Shown piece by piece: positions 9,501 to 19,548 of a DNA stretch of 64,000 nucleotides. Numbering within the stretch: the stretch's first letter is position 1; each line of letters opens with the position of its first letter. The notes below the pieces were generated by a model that did no database searches, was not told the DNA's origin, and was given only the letters and a program-made list of their open reading frames with translations. This DNA is from Hondaea fermentalgiana (lineage: Eukaryota > Sar > Bigyra > Thraustochytrida > Thraustochytriidae), in assembly GCA_014084085.1 (NCBI GenBank), contig NPFB01000013.1, forward strand, positions 6,687 to 70,686, in the 5' to 3' direction. The translations under genes and the position numbers were made by a program.

Positions 9501-12500
9501 GCAGCCGATTCTTTCGATCCTCAATTTCGGGCTTCTCTTTGCGCACCACCAGTCCCAGCAGCTGGTCCTCGAGTCCATCCATCGTCACCGTAAAGTTAAT
9601 AATCGTCACTTTGATGCAGACCTCTGGAAGATAGTGAGGATTCGCCAGCTTTGTCGTCATGTAAAACTTGAAATTCGCGTCATAATCAACGTCCGCGTCG
9701 CCGATGCGCACGAGCGTGCGACCATTCTGGCGAAAGATGGCCTTTTGCAGGATAGGCTCAAGACCTGGGTCAATCTGCTCGCCCAGATCCTCCACGAGGA
9801 GGGGTCGTCCATTGCGCACAGCGCCTTCGAGCGCGCGCAAAAGGTCTGCGTCCGACATCTTGACGCACTCAAGCCTATTCTTGGCCTCTTTTTGTTTGAT
9901 CCATCGATTAGCCTGCATCTGCGGGTCAATCATGAGCGGCCAACGCTTGCCATATGTCGCCAAAAGTGCATTGTTGGTCGACACTTCGTCCGTTGGCAGA
10001 CTGCACAGCTGCCATTCGCGCACAAGTACAGCGCTTCCAATCGTATCGACGAGATTGAAGCTCCCGCTGCACGGGATGTGCAGATCGCGGACGGAATTCT
10101 GCCAGAGAGCCACCAGCTCATCTCGGTAGGCTCCTGTAAAGGCTCCATAGTAGGAGACACAAGCGGCGGCCAAGAAAACGTCGCCAACGAGCTCGTCCAC
10201 CTGTGCATTGATGACGACCACCGTCTCGCGCCAGCGCACGCCTTCACTGGCAAGTCCGCTGGTTAACTTCTCGGCGCGCTCCAAACGCGCTTGGGTCTGC
10301 TCCGCCTCTTCGGCGAGACGATTCTTCTCGGCCAAGGTTGCATCGCACGTCGCTTGCAGCGCATTCACCTTGTCCACAACTTCCTGAAGCGCTGCGCGCT
10401 TCTCGGCGAGAACCGCGTTCGCTTCGGCAAGTGTCTCATTCATTTCTTGCAAGCGCTGCCGCTTCGGCCCGACCTCTTTGGCGACTACCGAGTACACGTC
10501 CATTGCGTGCACCCACATGCAGAGCGAGGTGGCTGCCTTGCTAACTTTCGCCACGTTATCCACAGCCATCATTGGGTCTTCGACGTACTTTTTCAGCTTT
10601 TTCAGCGTCGCGGCGGGAATATTGTCCTTGTCATACCCTTTGAGATTGTCCATAAACTTGGTGTCGCTCATCACTTTCTTTGCCGTGTCCCAGTCCGGCT
10701 TCTCCCCAAGAAGTACATTTACAGCCTCCATCACAGTCTGCACGGCGGCAGGCGGCTTAATAAAGTTTTTGATCTCTGTGATATCCTTTTTGTCCAAGGC
10801 GTCAAGCGCTCCAATCGCTGCCTCCAGAGCTGGCATGGCTTTGTCGAGATCGCGCTGCGCGTCTGCCTGGACTTCAGCCACCTGCGTTGCCTTTGCGTTC
10901 ACTTCATTCTCCTCCGTCGCCACCTTTGCCTTGACCACGCTCGCCTCGGCTTGCTCCTGAGCGACCTGCTTCAGCAAAACCTCCGCGTCCTTGCTCTTCT
11001 CCTCGAGTACTGGCATAAGCTCGTTCAGCTCTTGCTTGAGATTTTGAACCATCTCGTTCGTCTCCTCTAGCTTGATAATACCATTACTAAGACGATCGCG
11101 CGCCAACGTGAGCTCTCCACGCTTATCGTGCAGCATCGACATGTAGAGCTCAATCAGGTCCAGGTACGACTTGGGCGTGGTATAAACGGTGCGATTTAGT
11201 TCCTCCAGGAACCGCTCCGCGCTCGTGGCGATCGACGTGTGCACAACGGCGCACGCAGACACCAGAGCCTCGCGACATTCTTCCGAGGGAAGCTCGAGCT
11301 TGGCCAAAAACCGCTCCGCCACCGAGTTGAGCGCACTTTGCGGCCATTCCAAAAACCAGTCTATTGTGCAGCAGTTGATTAACGAAGGAAATTGCCGGCA
11401 CCACACACGCAGCGCGTTGCCCACAGGCGACATGCACAAGACGACATGTAAATTGTCCCGCACACGATTTACAAAGACCTGTTTGCAGTTATCACGGCTC
11501 TCGGGAATCCCGAGTCGCTTCACGACAGCACCCATGTCCGCCACAATGCGGTCCATTTCGTCCTGCGGAAAGAGATTGGGAACCTCTCCGGAATTTAAGA
11601 TGTTGTTCACATCTTCCAAAAAGTCGTCGACGATAATCTGCGAGTCCGTGAACAAAAAGCCCACCTTGCGGCCCGCAACTCCGGCGTTGATCATCATGCG
11701 CTTGAGATCTTCGCGGAACTCAGTCGGGCCGTACCCCTTTGTAATTTCAATTTGGAAGCACTTCATACCGCTCATGAACATGGCCAGCCGCGACAGGCTC
11801 TGCTTGCCTGAGCCGCCCACACCTACGAGCATGGCATTGCCACGTTTTTGCCGAAGAATGCGCGCAATCCGTGCAATGTGCTCCATGGCGTCCCGAAAGA
11901 AGACAAGGTTCATCTTTGACGGAAAGCTGATGTTGTAGTCATCAAGGGCATCTTCAAGCACCTTGGCCACCTGTGCAATGCTCTGTGCCTCCTCATACGG
12001 TCGCGGATCCACCCGATTCGCATCGTCCTCGCTTTCATCCTCCTCTTCTTCATTTTCGTCCGCGATACCACGAAGAAAGTCGACAAAGAGGAGAGGCGGC
12101 TTGGCAGCAGATGAGCCAGAGGTGGCCTCGTCCGAGCCAAAGACCTCCTCGGCGCTCCATTGAACTTTGAAGTTGCGTCGAAGCAGCTCCAAGGCCAGCT
12201 CTGTGAACCACAGCTTGTCGCTGCTGTTGATGAGGCGATCGTGAAAGACCCGCATGCTTTCGTGCACCCAGAGCCGTGTGAGCGTATCTGGACCAGCGCA
12301 CCGCTGCGGCTGAATCATAAGAATACCCTGAACGACCTTGCTCAAATCTCGCAAATTAAAGGTGTAATGGCTCTTGCTCGGTGTTGGGAGCATTTCTTTG
12401 CACATGCGCTCGTACACGTCAATCGTGGATTGGACCACAACGGGGGCGAGCGCTCGTACGTCTGGCGCAAATCCATTGGCAAGATATCCGGCGAGAATGC

Positions 12501-15500
12501 CCGTAAACATGACCATCATGGAAGCCTCCGATGCCGGTGGCATGCACAATACCGAGAAGTGACGCACAAAACGAGGTGTCACGACATTGCGTCCTCCACC
12601 CGGCGGCGCCGCAGCAACTGTGAGCACGGTATCCTCGATCTCCTTGAAGAAAAGCTTTTCGCGGTCGTAAAAACCACCAAAGTCCAGAAACTGCCGCAGC
12701 AACTCGATGGGCGGCTGCGCGCCGTACTCCTCGACGGTCGGCATATTCACATCATCGACGCAAATAATGGCGGATTGACCTGCGGGCGCGCCGAGCAGCG
12801 TCTTGCGCTTCTTTTCCAGCTTTGACTCAATGGACATCTGCGTCACCTTGGACGCTGTCTGCGCACTAAAGCCAAGCAGGATGGGCATCACTGGCTTGAC
12901 GCGCGAAATGCCCAGACGTGAGTCACGGACCTCCTGTTCTTGCGCTGCCTTGCGTGCAGCATCGCTCATGTTGTTGGCGTTGTCATCGTTGCTTACTTGC
13001 GCAAGCTCCCGAAGCAAGCTCTGCAATAATACGGTCTTACCAGTTCCAGTGACCCCGGTGAGAAAGCAAGGCCTGCGAATTGCGAGCAGCTTCTCTGCAA
13101 CGTAAGAGAAACGGACAGTGTCCATTGTCGGCACCACTAGCTGGGAAAACGGCACACGCGTACTGTACTCGAACTGCGGCACGACCTCATCCCAGCGTCG
13201 CAATTCCTCCTCGCGAAGGTCCACAAAGTAATCAAAAATTTGGCCCTTGGCCGAAAGGCCCATCATGGAGAGCGCTGCTCGCTCGAAAGCCGTGCGAGAC
13301 CACTCGTCAAATCCCTCGCGATCAGCAGCTTTAATGGGTCCGCCAAGAGACCATGTCACAGCAAAGGCAAAGATTTTGTCCAACAAACGCAAGATGCGTT
13401 CCTCTGTGATTGCTTGCTTTTCTTGCGCAGGCTGCTTGTCTTTGCTTTCCTTTTTCTCTTGTTGCTGACCGCTCGCCAGAGACGAGCTATCTGCGCCAAG
13501 GCTACTGAGAACGGGCGACGATCCCCAGAGGGCCTCAAAGATCTTGCAAAATGACGCAGCGGCCTGTACCCCGCAGGTGGAAATGGGTTCGGAGCAGTGT
13601 CGTTGCACATACTCGAGACCTTCCGCAAAGACGCCCGATACACAGTCAAGGAGTCGCGACGTGATTGCGTCCGCGTAGACACCAAATCGCACGCGCATGT
13701 CACGTGTGGCCCACGTTTGCACGTAGGGAAGCCAGCCGAGGTCATCAGGTGTCATGTAAAGCACACCGAGCCGCGAAACGGTGGCAGGCGATGCAACTTC
13801 GAGGTCTTGGACCTCAAAGACGCACTTCATGACAGCTTTGAGCTTGATGCGCTCACCGTTCGCGAGACAAAGCGTCATATTGTCGTCGAGGACCGTGTTC
13901 ATATTCTCAATCCACAAAGCATCGATGGGACCGTCAAAAACGATCCATTTCGAGTCATCTGTCTCGCTAGCGACCTGACCACGCATAATAGACGACGCGA
14001 GGCCATCGGTCCATTCTTGCGTCAGCTCATTAAACTCGCCGTAAAGTTCACCCATGGTGATGCACTTCGGATTCAGCACTTGCTGGTGCACTGTGCGATA
14101 TGGAATATCATCATCCGCGATACCAGCGGCGTGTTGCTGAGCATACAAGCGCGTCAAGGCCTCTGCAAGAGTCTTGTACGCAGTGGACTTGCCTCCACCC
14201 GTTGGACCCACGATGGTTATGCCAAATCGCACATTCATCGTCTCATAGAGCTGTATGATTTTACCCACAAAGGCGTCCACGCACTGCAGCGTTTCAGAGG
14301 CAAGAACAGATTCCACCATCTCGCGTAGGTCGCCCGTGTCCTGGTACGGGACCGTGACGCCGGGGAAGAGGTCCGCAAGAATACCGAAGAACAGAGGAAC
14401 GTCCTGGCTTAGAAACTTGGGAAGATTCGAGTCGCGCATGGCTCGAATGAGCACGACATCCTCCGAAAGATGAGGATTTCCACGCTTCAAGCCGCCAGCC
14501 ATGACGAGCACCGACTTTACGGCGCGCAACCCATAATCGTAATGACACTGCTGGCTGAGCTGCTCGCTGCTGAGCATGTACATTTTGGTCATTTTTCTGC
14601 TGAGTGTTTTGGCGTCACTAAAACCCTCGGCAAAGAGCATAATTTCTGCAATGAGCGAATAGTCCGGTACCATCATGGATACGGGGCGAAACAGGACCTT
14701 GAGATTATCCGGGAGCTCCGTACGTCCGGCATAGCCTGGATTCATTGTAATAATCACATGATGCTCCTGCAGTTCGATCTGTCTACCCTCAAACGCAATG
14801 GAGTCGAAACCGGCAAGCCTTCCCTGACGAAGTGTCAAGAGCTGCTGCGCCACAACAGAAAGCACCTCGATGTCGATGCGATTGAATTCATCGAGACACG
14901 TCCAGCAGCCTGCTTGCGCGAGACCGCTAAAGAGCTTGGCCATCATCTTGTAATCAATTTGGTCCGAGCAATTGTACACGATACACTGAATTCCAAGCGC
15001 CTTGGCAAGATCTTTCGAAGACTCTGTCTTGCCTGTGCCAGCCGGTCCGCTTGGAGATCCGCCGAGTTTGAGCTGCAATGCCCCGGTGAGGGTCATCCAG
15101 CATCGATCGGTCAGCGGTGTAATGACGAGCCTTGACGTGCAGCCCTCATATTCATATGCATATCGAATGACTGAGTTGGACTGGCGCACCACGCAGTCGT
15201 CAATGTCCTCCTTTTGCCAATAGTACCGCAGCTGTTGCTGCCAGGTGAAATTATTCAGCGAGTCGACCTGCTCGTCGCGCAAGGTCTCTACAATATCACG
15301 GGCGTGGACGTCTGTCGTGACAAGTGCAACAATGATTTTACGCTCTCGTTTGGTCAAATCGGAGCGCACGAGCATTGTGAGCCTATCGAGTTCGGCGACG
15401 TTGCGTCGATACCACGCATCAAGAGTCTGAACGTCTTCCTGAAAGTGGTTGTCAACAAAGCTCGGTTCGCGCGTCGCGGTTGCGTCTGCACCTGCTGCCG

Positions 15501-18500
15501 AAGCTGCTTGCGCATTGCGCAGAGTAGCCTCTGTGCCAAGAACCCAGGCAATCTGGGCTACGGTAGCGACGATCTGGCCCGGGTGCGCCCGGACCCAGTC
15601 GATGCGCGAACGCTCAAAGTAGTCTTCTAGGCCGACCTTCATGAGTTTGTGTAAGCTGAGCTTCATATCCTTTTCCACAGCGGTGAGCCAATCCTCGACG
15701 TTTCCGCGGGCCTTGAGATTCTTGCCAAGCTCAATGCGTTCATCCTCGGGCGACACCATTGCCTTAATGTCAATGGATTTTGGCTGGTCCCCGAAATCAA
15801 GCGCCACCAAGGCGTCAAAGCATTTACGAAGATGCGGCTGCACGGCTTGCGGGTCCTTTGTCTGAGCCAGAATCTCAAGGAGTTCATCGTTGGAGAGAAA
15901 GTAAAACCGAGCAAAGGCTGCACGTTTGGTTTCGAGATAGTCCTCAAGGCTCTTTTGGATCTTTTCCAAATTTGCATTGTGCTTTTGAAGCGTCTCGCGC
16001 AGACCGGGGCGAGTGCAGCTTTTAATGCAGTTTGGATCGTCGGCCGTACGGCGCATATTCTCACGAAACGAGGCGTCGATCTTGGCGAAGAGCTTTGATT
16101 CCTGAGGGAGCTGCCGCTGGATATCAGGAGCGCTGAAAATAGACTCGAGGTACATCCAATTGCGCTGACATAAGAGCCATTCCTCAAAGGTTTCCTGGAA
16201 GAGAACGAGCTTGTTGCGCCACTCGTCGACCTGCGATCGAATGGGCTTGACGTAACGAGAGCCAAGAATAGTATTGATGGTGACGAGGGAATCATCGAGG
16301 TCGACAATGACGTCATCGACGCCTCCAATGATTTTATCCTTGGTGTCCTTGTACTGGAGAATGGTAAAATCAGCCGTCTTCCACTTGTTGGTGACTTTGA
16401 CAAGCATACCCACAAGAACGTCCTCTTGGACAGCTTCAACGGCAATCTGCTCGAGCACTTCGCCATGATCCATGGCGCGACGCTCGATAAGATGACCGAG
16501 TCGGAGCCCTTCGACTCCCTGGACCTCGTAGCCAAGAACGCGGTGGATGGTATCCCAATGCCGATCCTGTAAAGCAGGACAGCGCAGCGCCGTCACAACG
16601 GGCATTGTGCGCTTAAAGTCAGAGACCCGCTCGCGCAGCGTCGGCGCCACGAGGTTGCCTGGGAGCCCGCGCTCTGCCTGCAGAGCCGTTTTCAAGTACT
16701 TTTCGACCTCGAGCAAAATGGCGGCAGCATCGACTTCCTCAAAAATAGTTCTGCACCATGACATGGAAAGCGAATCCCAGTCGCGAAAGGCGCGCCAAAG
16801 CTTGAGCTTGATCGTGAGGTCTTGCTTGACCTCGTCAAGTTCATCGTAGGTGGAAACAGCAACCCCAAGCGTCTTTTGAAACCGAGTAAACTTTTCACGC
16901 TGGGTCTGGATCTCACCATATTGCTTCTCTGCATCCTCGAGGAAGTCAATGACCTCCTTGGAAGGCGCAGCCGGATCAAAGATAATGACGTTGCTCAGTA
17001 CGGCGCGCAAACTGCTGACTTTGGTATGCAAGCGGGGGATTTTCTCCTCGAGCTCCTTGGCGAATCGAGTGGTGTTCGCGCCGACTGCGCTCTCAGCCGT
17101 GTGAATGGAGCCGTGAAGTGCCTTGTTTGTTTCTTTGAGCATGTAAATGGACGTGTTATCTTCCTCTTCCATGGGCACGTGAAAGTCTTGGCAGAGAGCG
17201 TGAAGTTTGACTGCAAATCCAAAACTGGCATCCACAGCGTCAATGTTATCCCCGAGCTCCTTGAGAAAGGAGAGCTGTTCGACGAAGCCCTCCACAGAGT
17301 AGGCCTCTTGGCTAAGAATGTCATTGCGATGGCGCATCTCGGAAAGGTTCTGTTGCGTCTTGGCGCGCAAAACTTGCGGAACGAGCTCGCGAATCTTGCG
17401 TAAGCACCGCACAGGACTCGGCACGAAGCGAGTCTTGAGTGCTTCCGAATCCACGCATACGATTCCCACATTGCTCGAGGTTGGCATAACTTCAAAAGCT
17501 GATTGCTGCGCAGTGTACTTTGACAGCATTCCCTGGAATACCTCGAGCGGCTCATTCTGGTAATGCTCGAGGGAAAGACGCGCGTAGAGCTGCTCGTTCT
17601 CCACAAAGGCCTTGGCAAAGGGTACAAACGTCTTGCAAAAGGTGTCAGCCTCGTCAAAGGCTTTGCGCAGGCATTCTCCAATGTCTTCAACCATGGTCTG
17701 AAACTGCGCGCCTTCGACGATCATCATTTCGAGATCGAGACTGTCGCCGGCCGTACCCGATTCGTCCATGGAGGGCTGGGCATATAGTGCCAAGTCGGGG
17801 TGAGTCAAGAGTCGTTCAGGATCTGTCACCACCTTGAGCGTGTCGAAGATGATGCTCTCTGTCTCGGCTCGGAATTCCTCGGCAGTGGGAAAGAAAGCCA
17901 CCCCAGATTTTGCGAGCGTGTCGCCCTCCTCTTGCAGCGTCAAACGAACTTCAAGCTCCTCGATCGGAACGCTCGCGTCCATGCGCACGATGAAAATGGG
18001 TCTTGGACCCTGGGTCGTGGTCAACGACGAAGGTTGCTTTGCGTGCAAGGCCAAGGTCTCGGCATGCGTGGTTGCGTCATCCTCAAGAAGCGGCTTGTCC
18101 GCGGACGGTTTGGCGCGGCTCACGGCACCTGCGTCTTGCGAGCGCTGCTTGTCGGATATGAGCGAGAGAAGTTCTGCTGTCGAAGTGATTGCCAGGGTCA
18201 AGAACGTGTCAATGACAAGAAAATCGACGAGTCGAATATACTTGGTGAGCTTGCGGCATTGCGTCCGCATAGCTGCGCGCTCCGTAAATGTGATAGCCCG
18301 AATGCGTCGACCCGAGTCCGCGGCGGCAGCTGCAGCCGCTGCAGCGGCTGCCTTCTCCTCTGCCGAAGCAGTGGAGGAGAATTGTCTTGCAAATCCACTC
18401 TCCTCCAGAAAATTGCGCAAGGCGCTGTCGCAAGTGGCGACCACAAGCTGTCGGACCTCGTCGGAAAATCTCTCGAGCTGTTCGCGCGCAAGCTCGCGCT

Positions 18501-19548
18501 GCAAATGCTGCGTCTCGGTAAACTCTTCGAGCGCATAGGTGCGGGTTGAATCGATGATGAAGAGGCGCGATGAGGCTGTGTTGACGCACATGGTGCGCAG
18601 ACACAAAAGCGCGGTACGCAATAGAGGATGTAAGATGAAGAGATTCTCAGTGAGGCTTGCCTTTGCAGCGTTCGTTTTGCGAGCGCGAACGTTACGTTTC
18701 CAGTCCTTGAAGGATTTCCAGATGCGGTATTTACGAAAAAAGTCGATGCGATTGATCTGCGAAAAAAGATAGAACTCACGTTCAAACTGATGCATCGAGA
18801 CGAAGTCGGTGCTGCCATTGGGGTAGTGCACGGTGACGCCGTTGCTCGAGACAATAAAGAATTCTTGACCCGAGCCTCCGAGATCTCCTTTGGTCTTGGA
18901 CAAGGTCAGGTCATACGCCGTTCCGCCTGGCTTGCGTACCAGGTACAAGAATGACTTTTCGTCTAAGAGTGCAGCACACTGAGGCTCTTGCGCAATCATG
19001 CGCTCCGTGAAGCTTTCGTGATGTATTCTGTATCTCCGCTGTCGCGCGAGCTCGCTTGTGAGCATGGCGACGCTTTGTGCCTCTCCCCGACGATGAATCT
19101 CCTCGTCATCGAGCTCTTCTTGCGTATTTGAAGTAGCTGGCGGGTCCACTGGCGCCTCGATTCGTGTTGCGTCAGAAGGTTCCCTTAGTGCACGGTTTCG
19201 GAAAGGAAATACGGGGCTTTTTGTACCTACGAATGCTTGCGACTTTTCGTGCGCTGGAGGACGCGGGGAGAGCTGACCCTGGAGCGAAGCGTCCCGAGAG
19301 GTCACACCTCGACGCATTCCGCCCAGACCTGCATACAGACGTCGCTCGAGTCCTGCGCGTTTTGGTGACGCCGCAACTTTGGCTGCAAGGTCCTCAGGTC
19401 GTGGACTCGCCTTGACGTCGTCGTCCAAAGCACGCGTCGTCGACGCTGGCAGCCTGATGCCATCTTCTTTCGCTTTATCGGCCTTCTTTTGCAGGCTTGC
19501 GAGCAGGTTCGTCTTTCTGGACGTCTTTTGCTCTTCCTGAGCGTCCAT
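6586..19548 (-). CDS. DNAH6-like: Axonemal inner-arm dynein heavy chain, DNAH6-like
   Basis: This is the force-generating ATPase of a ciliary inner dynein arm, which walks on doublet microtubules. I start at the ATG at 19548 (4,320 residues, MDAQEEQK); an ATG 19 codons upstream would add an Arg/Cys-rich string. Visible in order are a tail/linker (about 1-1470), AAA1 P-loop GPAGTGKTE at about 1501, AAA2 GPTGGGKST at about 1781, AAA3 GVTGTGKT at about 2165, AAA4 GVGGSGKQS at about 2576, and coiled-coil stalk with microtubule-binding tip (about 2770-3150). AAA5, AAA6 with LQNCHLAKSWM and a C-terminal domain follow. Length and linker wording (such as CQRNWMYLESIFSAPDIQ) best fit the DNAH6 group of single-headed inner-arm chains; the subtype is less sure than the family. 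Oddities are an Ala run near 18316-18350 and a Gly-rich loop near 8170-8215. No intron is seen. Confidence 0.97.
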   Translation of the reverse strand: MDAQEEQKTSRKTNLLASLQKKADKAKEDGIRLPASTTRALDDDVKASPRPEDLAAKVAASPKRAGLERRLYAGLGGMRRGVTSRDASLQGQLSPRPPAHEKSQAFVGTKSPVFPFRNRALREPSDATRIEAPVDPPATSNTQEELDDEEIHRRGEAQSVAMLTSELARQRRYRIHHESFTERMIAQEPQCAALLDEKSFLYLVRKPGGTAYDLTLSKTKGDLGGSGQEFFIVSSNGVTVHYPNGSTDFVSMHQFEREFYLFSQINRIDFFRKYRIWKSFKDWKRNVRARKTNAAKASLTENLFILHPLLRTALLCLRTMCVNTASSRLFIIDSTRTYALEEFTETQHLQRELAREQLERFSDEVRQLVVATCDSALRNFLEESGFARQFSSTASAEEKAAAAAAAAAAADSGRRIRAITFTERAAMRTQCRKLTKYIRLVDFLVIDTFLTLAITSTAELLSLISDKQRSQDAGAVSRAKPSADKPLLEDDATTHAETLALHAKQPSSLTTTQGPRPIFIVRMDASVPIEELEVRLTLQEEGDTLAKSGVAFFPTAEEFRAETESIIFDTLKVVTDPERLLTHPDLALYAQPSMDESGTAGDSLDLEMMIVEGAQFQTMVEDIGECLRKAFDEADTFCKTFVPFAKAFVENEQLYARLSLEHYQNEPLEVFQGMLSKYTAQQSAFEVMPTSSNVGIVCVDSEALKTRFVPSPVRCLRKIRELVPQVLRAKTQQNLSEMRHRNDILSQEAYSVEGFVEQLSFLKELGDNIDAVDASFGFAVKLHALCQDFHVPMEEEDNTSIYMLKETNKALHGSIHTAESAVGANTTRFAKELEEKIPRLHTKVSSLRAVLSNVIIFDPAAPSKEVIDFLEDAEKQYGEIQTQREKFTRFQKTLGVAVSTYDELDEVKQDLTIKLKLWRAFRDWDSLSMSWCRTIFEEVDAAAILLEVEKYLKTALQAERGLPGNLVAPTLRERVSDFKRTMPVVTALRCPALQDRHWDTIHRVLGYEVQGVEGLRLGHLIERRAMDHGEVLEQIAVEAVQEDVLVGMLVKVTNKWKTADFTILQYKDTKDKIIGGVDDVIVDLDDSLVTINTILGSRYVKPIRSQVDEWRNKLVLFQETFEEWLLCQRNWMYLESIFSAPDIQRQLPQESKLFAKIDASFRENMRRTADDPNCIKSCTRPGLRETLQKHNANLEKIQKSLEDYLETKRAAFARFYFLSNDELLEILAQTKDPQAVQPHLRKCFDALVALDFGDQPKSIDIKAMVSPEDERIELGKNLKARGNVEDWLTAVEKDMKLSLHKLMKVGLEDYFERSRIDWVRAHPGQIVATVAQIAWVLGTEATLRNAQAASAAGADATATREPSFVDNHFQEDVQTLDAWYRRNVAELDRLTMLVRSDLTKRERKIIVALVTTDVHARDIVETLRDEQVDSLNNFTWQQQLRYYWQKEDIDDCVVRQSNSVIRYAYEYEGCTSRLVITPLTDRCWMTLTGALQLKLGGSPSGPAGTGKTESSKDLAKALGIQCIVYNCSDQIDYKMMAKLFSGLAQAGCWTCLDEFNRIDIEVLSVVAQQLLTLRQGRLAGFDSIAFEGRQIELQEHHVIITMNPGYAGRTELPDNLKVLFRPVSMMVPDYSLIAEIMLFAEGFSDAKTLSRKMTKMYMLSSEQLSQQCHYDYGLRAVKSVLVMAGGLKRGNPHLSEDVVLIRAMRDSNLPKFLSQDVPLFFGILADLFPGVTVPYQDTGDLREMVESVLASETLQCVDAFVGKIIQLYETMNVRFGITIVGPTGGGKSTAYKTLAEALTRLYAQQHAAGIADDDIPYRTVHQQVLNPKCITMGELYGEFNELTQEWTDGLASSIMRGQVASETDDSKWIVFDGPIDALWIENMNTVLDDNMTLCLANGERIKLKAVMKCVFEVQDLEVASPATVSRLGVLYMTPDDLGWLPYVQTWATRDMRVRFGVYADAITSRLLDCVSGVFAEGLEYVQRHCSEPISTCGVQAAASFCKIFEALWGSSPVLSSLGADSSSLASGQQQEKKESKDKQPAQEKQAITEERILRLLDKIFAFAVTWSLGGPIKAADREGFDEWSRTAFERAALSMMGLSAKGQIFDYFVDLREEELRRWDEVVPQFEYSTRVPFSQLVVPTMDTVRFSYVAEKLLAIRRPCFLTGVTGTGKTVLLQSLLRELAQVSNDDNANNMSDAARKAAQEQEVRDSRLGISRVKPVMPILLGFSAQTASKVTQMSIESKLEKKRKTLLGAPAGQSAIICVDDVNMPTVEEYGAQPPIELLRQFLDFGGFYDREKLFFKEIEDTVLTVAAAPPGGGRNVVTPRFVRHFSVLCMPPASEASMMVMFTGILAGYLANGFAPDVRALAPVVVQSTIDVYERMCKEMLPTPSKSHYTFNLRDLSKVVQGILMIQPQRCAGPDTLTRLWVHESMRVFHDRLINSSDKLWFTELALELLRRNFKVQWSAEEVFGSDEATSGSSAAKPPLLFVDFLRGIADENEEEEDESEDDANRVDPRPYEEAQSIAQVAKVLEDALDDYNISFPSKMNLVFFRDAMEHIARIARILRQKRGNAMLVGVGGSGKQSLSRLAMFMSGMKCFQIEITKGYGPTEFREDLKRMMINAGVAGRKVGFLFTDSQIIVDDFLEDVNNILNSGEVPNLFPQDEMDRIVADMGAVVKRLGIPESRDNCKQVFVNRVRDNLHVVLCMSPVGNALRVWCRQFPSLINCCTIDWFLEWPQSALNSVAERFLAKLELPSEECREALVSACAVVHTSIATSAERFLEELNRTVYTTPKSYLDLIELYMSMLHDKRGELTLARDRLSNGIIKLEETNEMVQNLKQELNELMPVLEEKSKDAEVLLKQVAQEQAEASVVKAKVATEENEVNAKATQVAEVQADAQRDLDKAMPALEAAIGALDALDKKDITEIKNFIKPPAAVQTVMEAVNVLLGEKPDWDTAKKVMSDTKFMDNLKGYDKDNIPAATLKKLKKYVEDPMMAVDNVAKVSKAATSLCMWVHAMDVYSVVAKEVGPKRQRLQEMNETLAEANAVLAEKRAALQEVVDKVNALQATCDATLAEKNRLAEEAEQTQARLERAEKLTSGLASEGVRWRETVVVINAQVDELVGDVFLAAACVSYYGAFTGAYRDELVALWQNSVRDLHIPCSGSFNLVDTIGSAVLVREWQLCSLPTDEVSTNNALLATYGKRWPLMIDPQMQANRWIKQKEAKNRLECVKMSDADLLRALEGAVRNGRPLLVEDLGEQIDPGLEPILQKAIFRQNGRTLVRIGDADVDYDANFKFYMTTKLANPHYLPEVCIKVTIINFTVTMDGLEDQLLGLVVRKEKPEIEDRKNRLLMSMAADQKQLKDIESKILRMLSESKGDILDDEELINTLADSKTTSAIISERVAESEKTNAEVNRMRNSYRAVARRGSILYFVVADLAQIDSMYAYSLEYFQKLFSRSIDDSAPSMDPKTRLKNIMTYQNEFVFKNICRGLFETHKLLFAFLITVRIMRFETKRISDLEWTLFLRGPAALVSANPSVAKEPAGGLPDRYPLVAYQTLAVLSEAQPAIFGGLHTYILDHWDSSWAAWAASDCPQDEDLPLDEFCPTFVEDVASDEIEATSSEASDAAPAPRGLSSFHKLLVVKSFREEKTVFSIRHFVHAELGASFVHSPGTSMEDISADMDQKTPCIFVLSQGADPTSILLRFADKCGYTERLHVISLGQGQGAKAETLIANATRTGDWVLLQNCHLAKSWMPTLEEIIAGFNEPAKREATEANLNGEDGEMAATGGGGGAGGGPRRISGDMIHQDFRLFLTSFPAPYFPVSVLQNGLKLTNEPPKGLRANIFRSFDTVLQEDVLDSCPARPEDFRKLLFGLCFFHGVIQERRKFGPLGWNIRYDFDDSDLECSTQGLARFLNEQDEIPWDALRYVTGQINYGGRVTDDWDRRCLLSILGRFYTPGILEDGYTFSRSGRYYAPSDTDMAGYRSYVTGLPDIEDPEVFGMHDNANTTFELKESTTMVGAVISIEPRASGSGSGSTPDEIVEALALKMQESLPEILDVETEAGPRTFVMNEETGLYDPLATFLQQEIAKFNNLLERLSSSMQELVRAIKGFVVMSSDLDKMYTSFLNNAVPALWAQVAYPSLRPLSSWFEDLQTRVAFLREWLRHGEPVVFPLPAFFFPQGFMTGILQTHARKHKVAINSLSFDFSVFRCEEEEIVERPSNGVVVSGLHMEGARWDVASHAIQDSGPGEMYSSMRPIHFLPVEDFKPDPALYACPVYKTSTRAGALSTTGMSTNFVLPIYLPTEADPHFWIWRGVAMLCNLND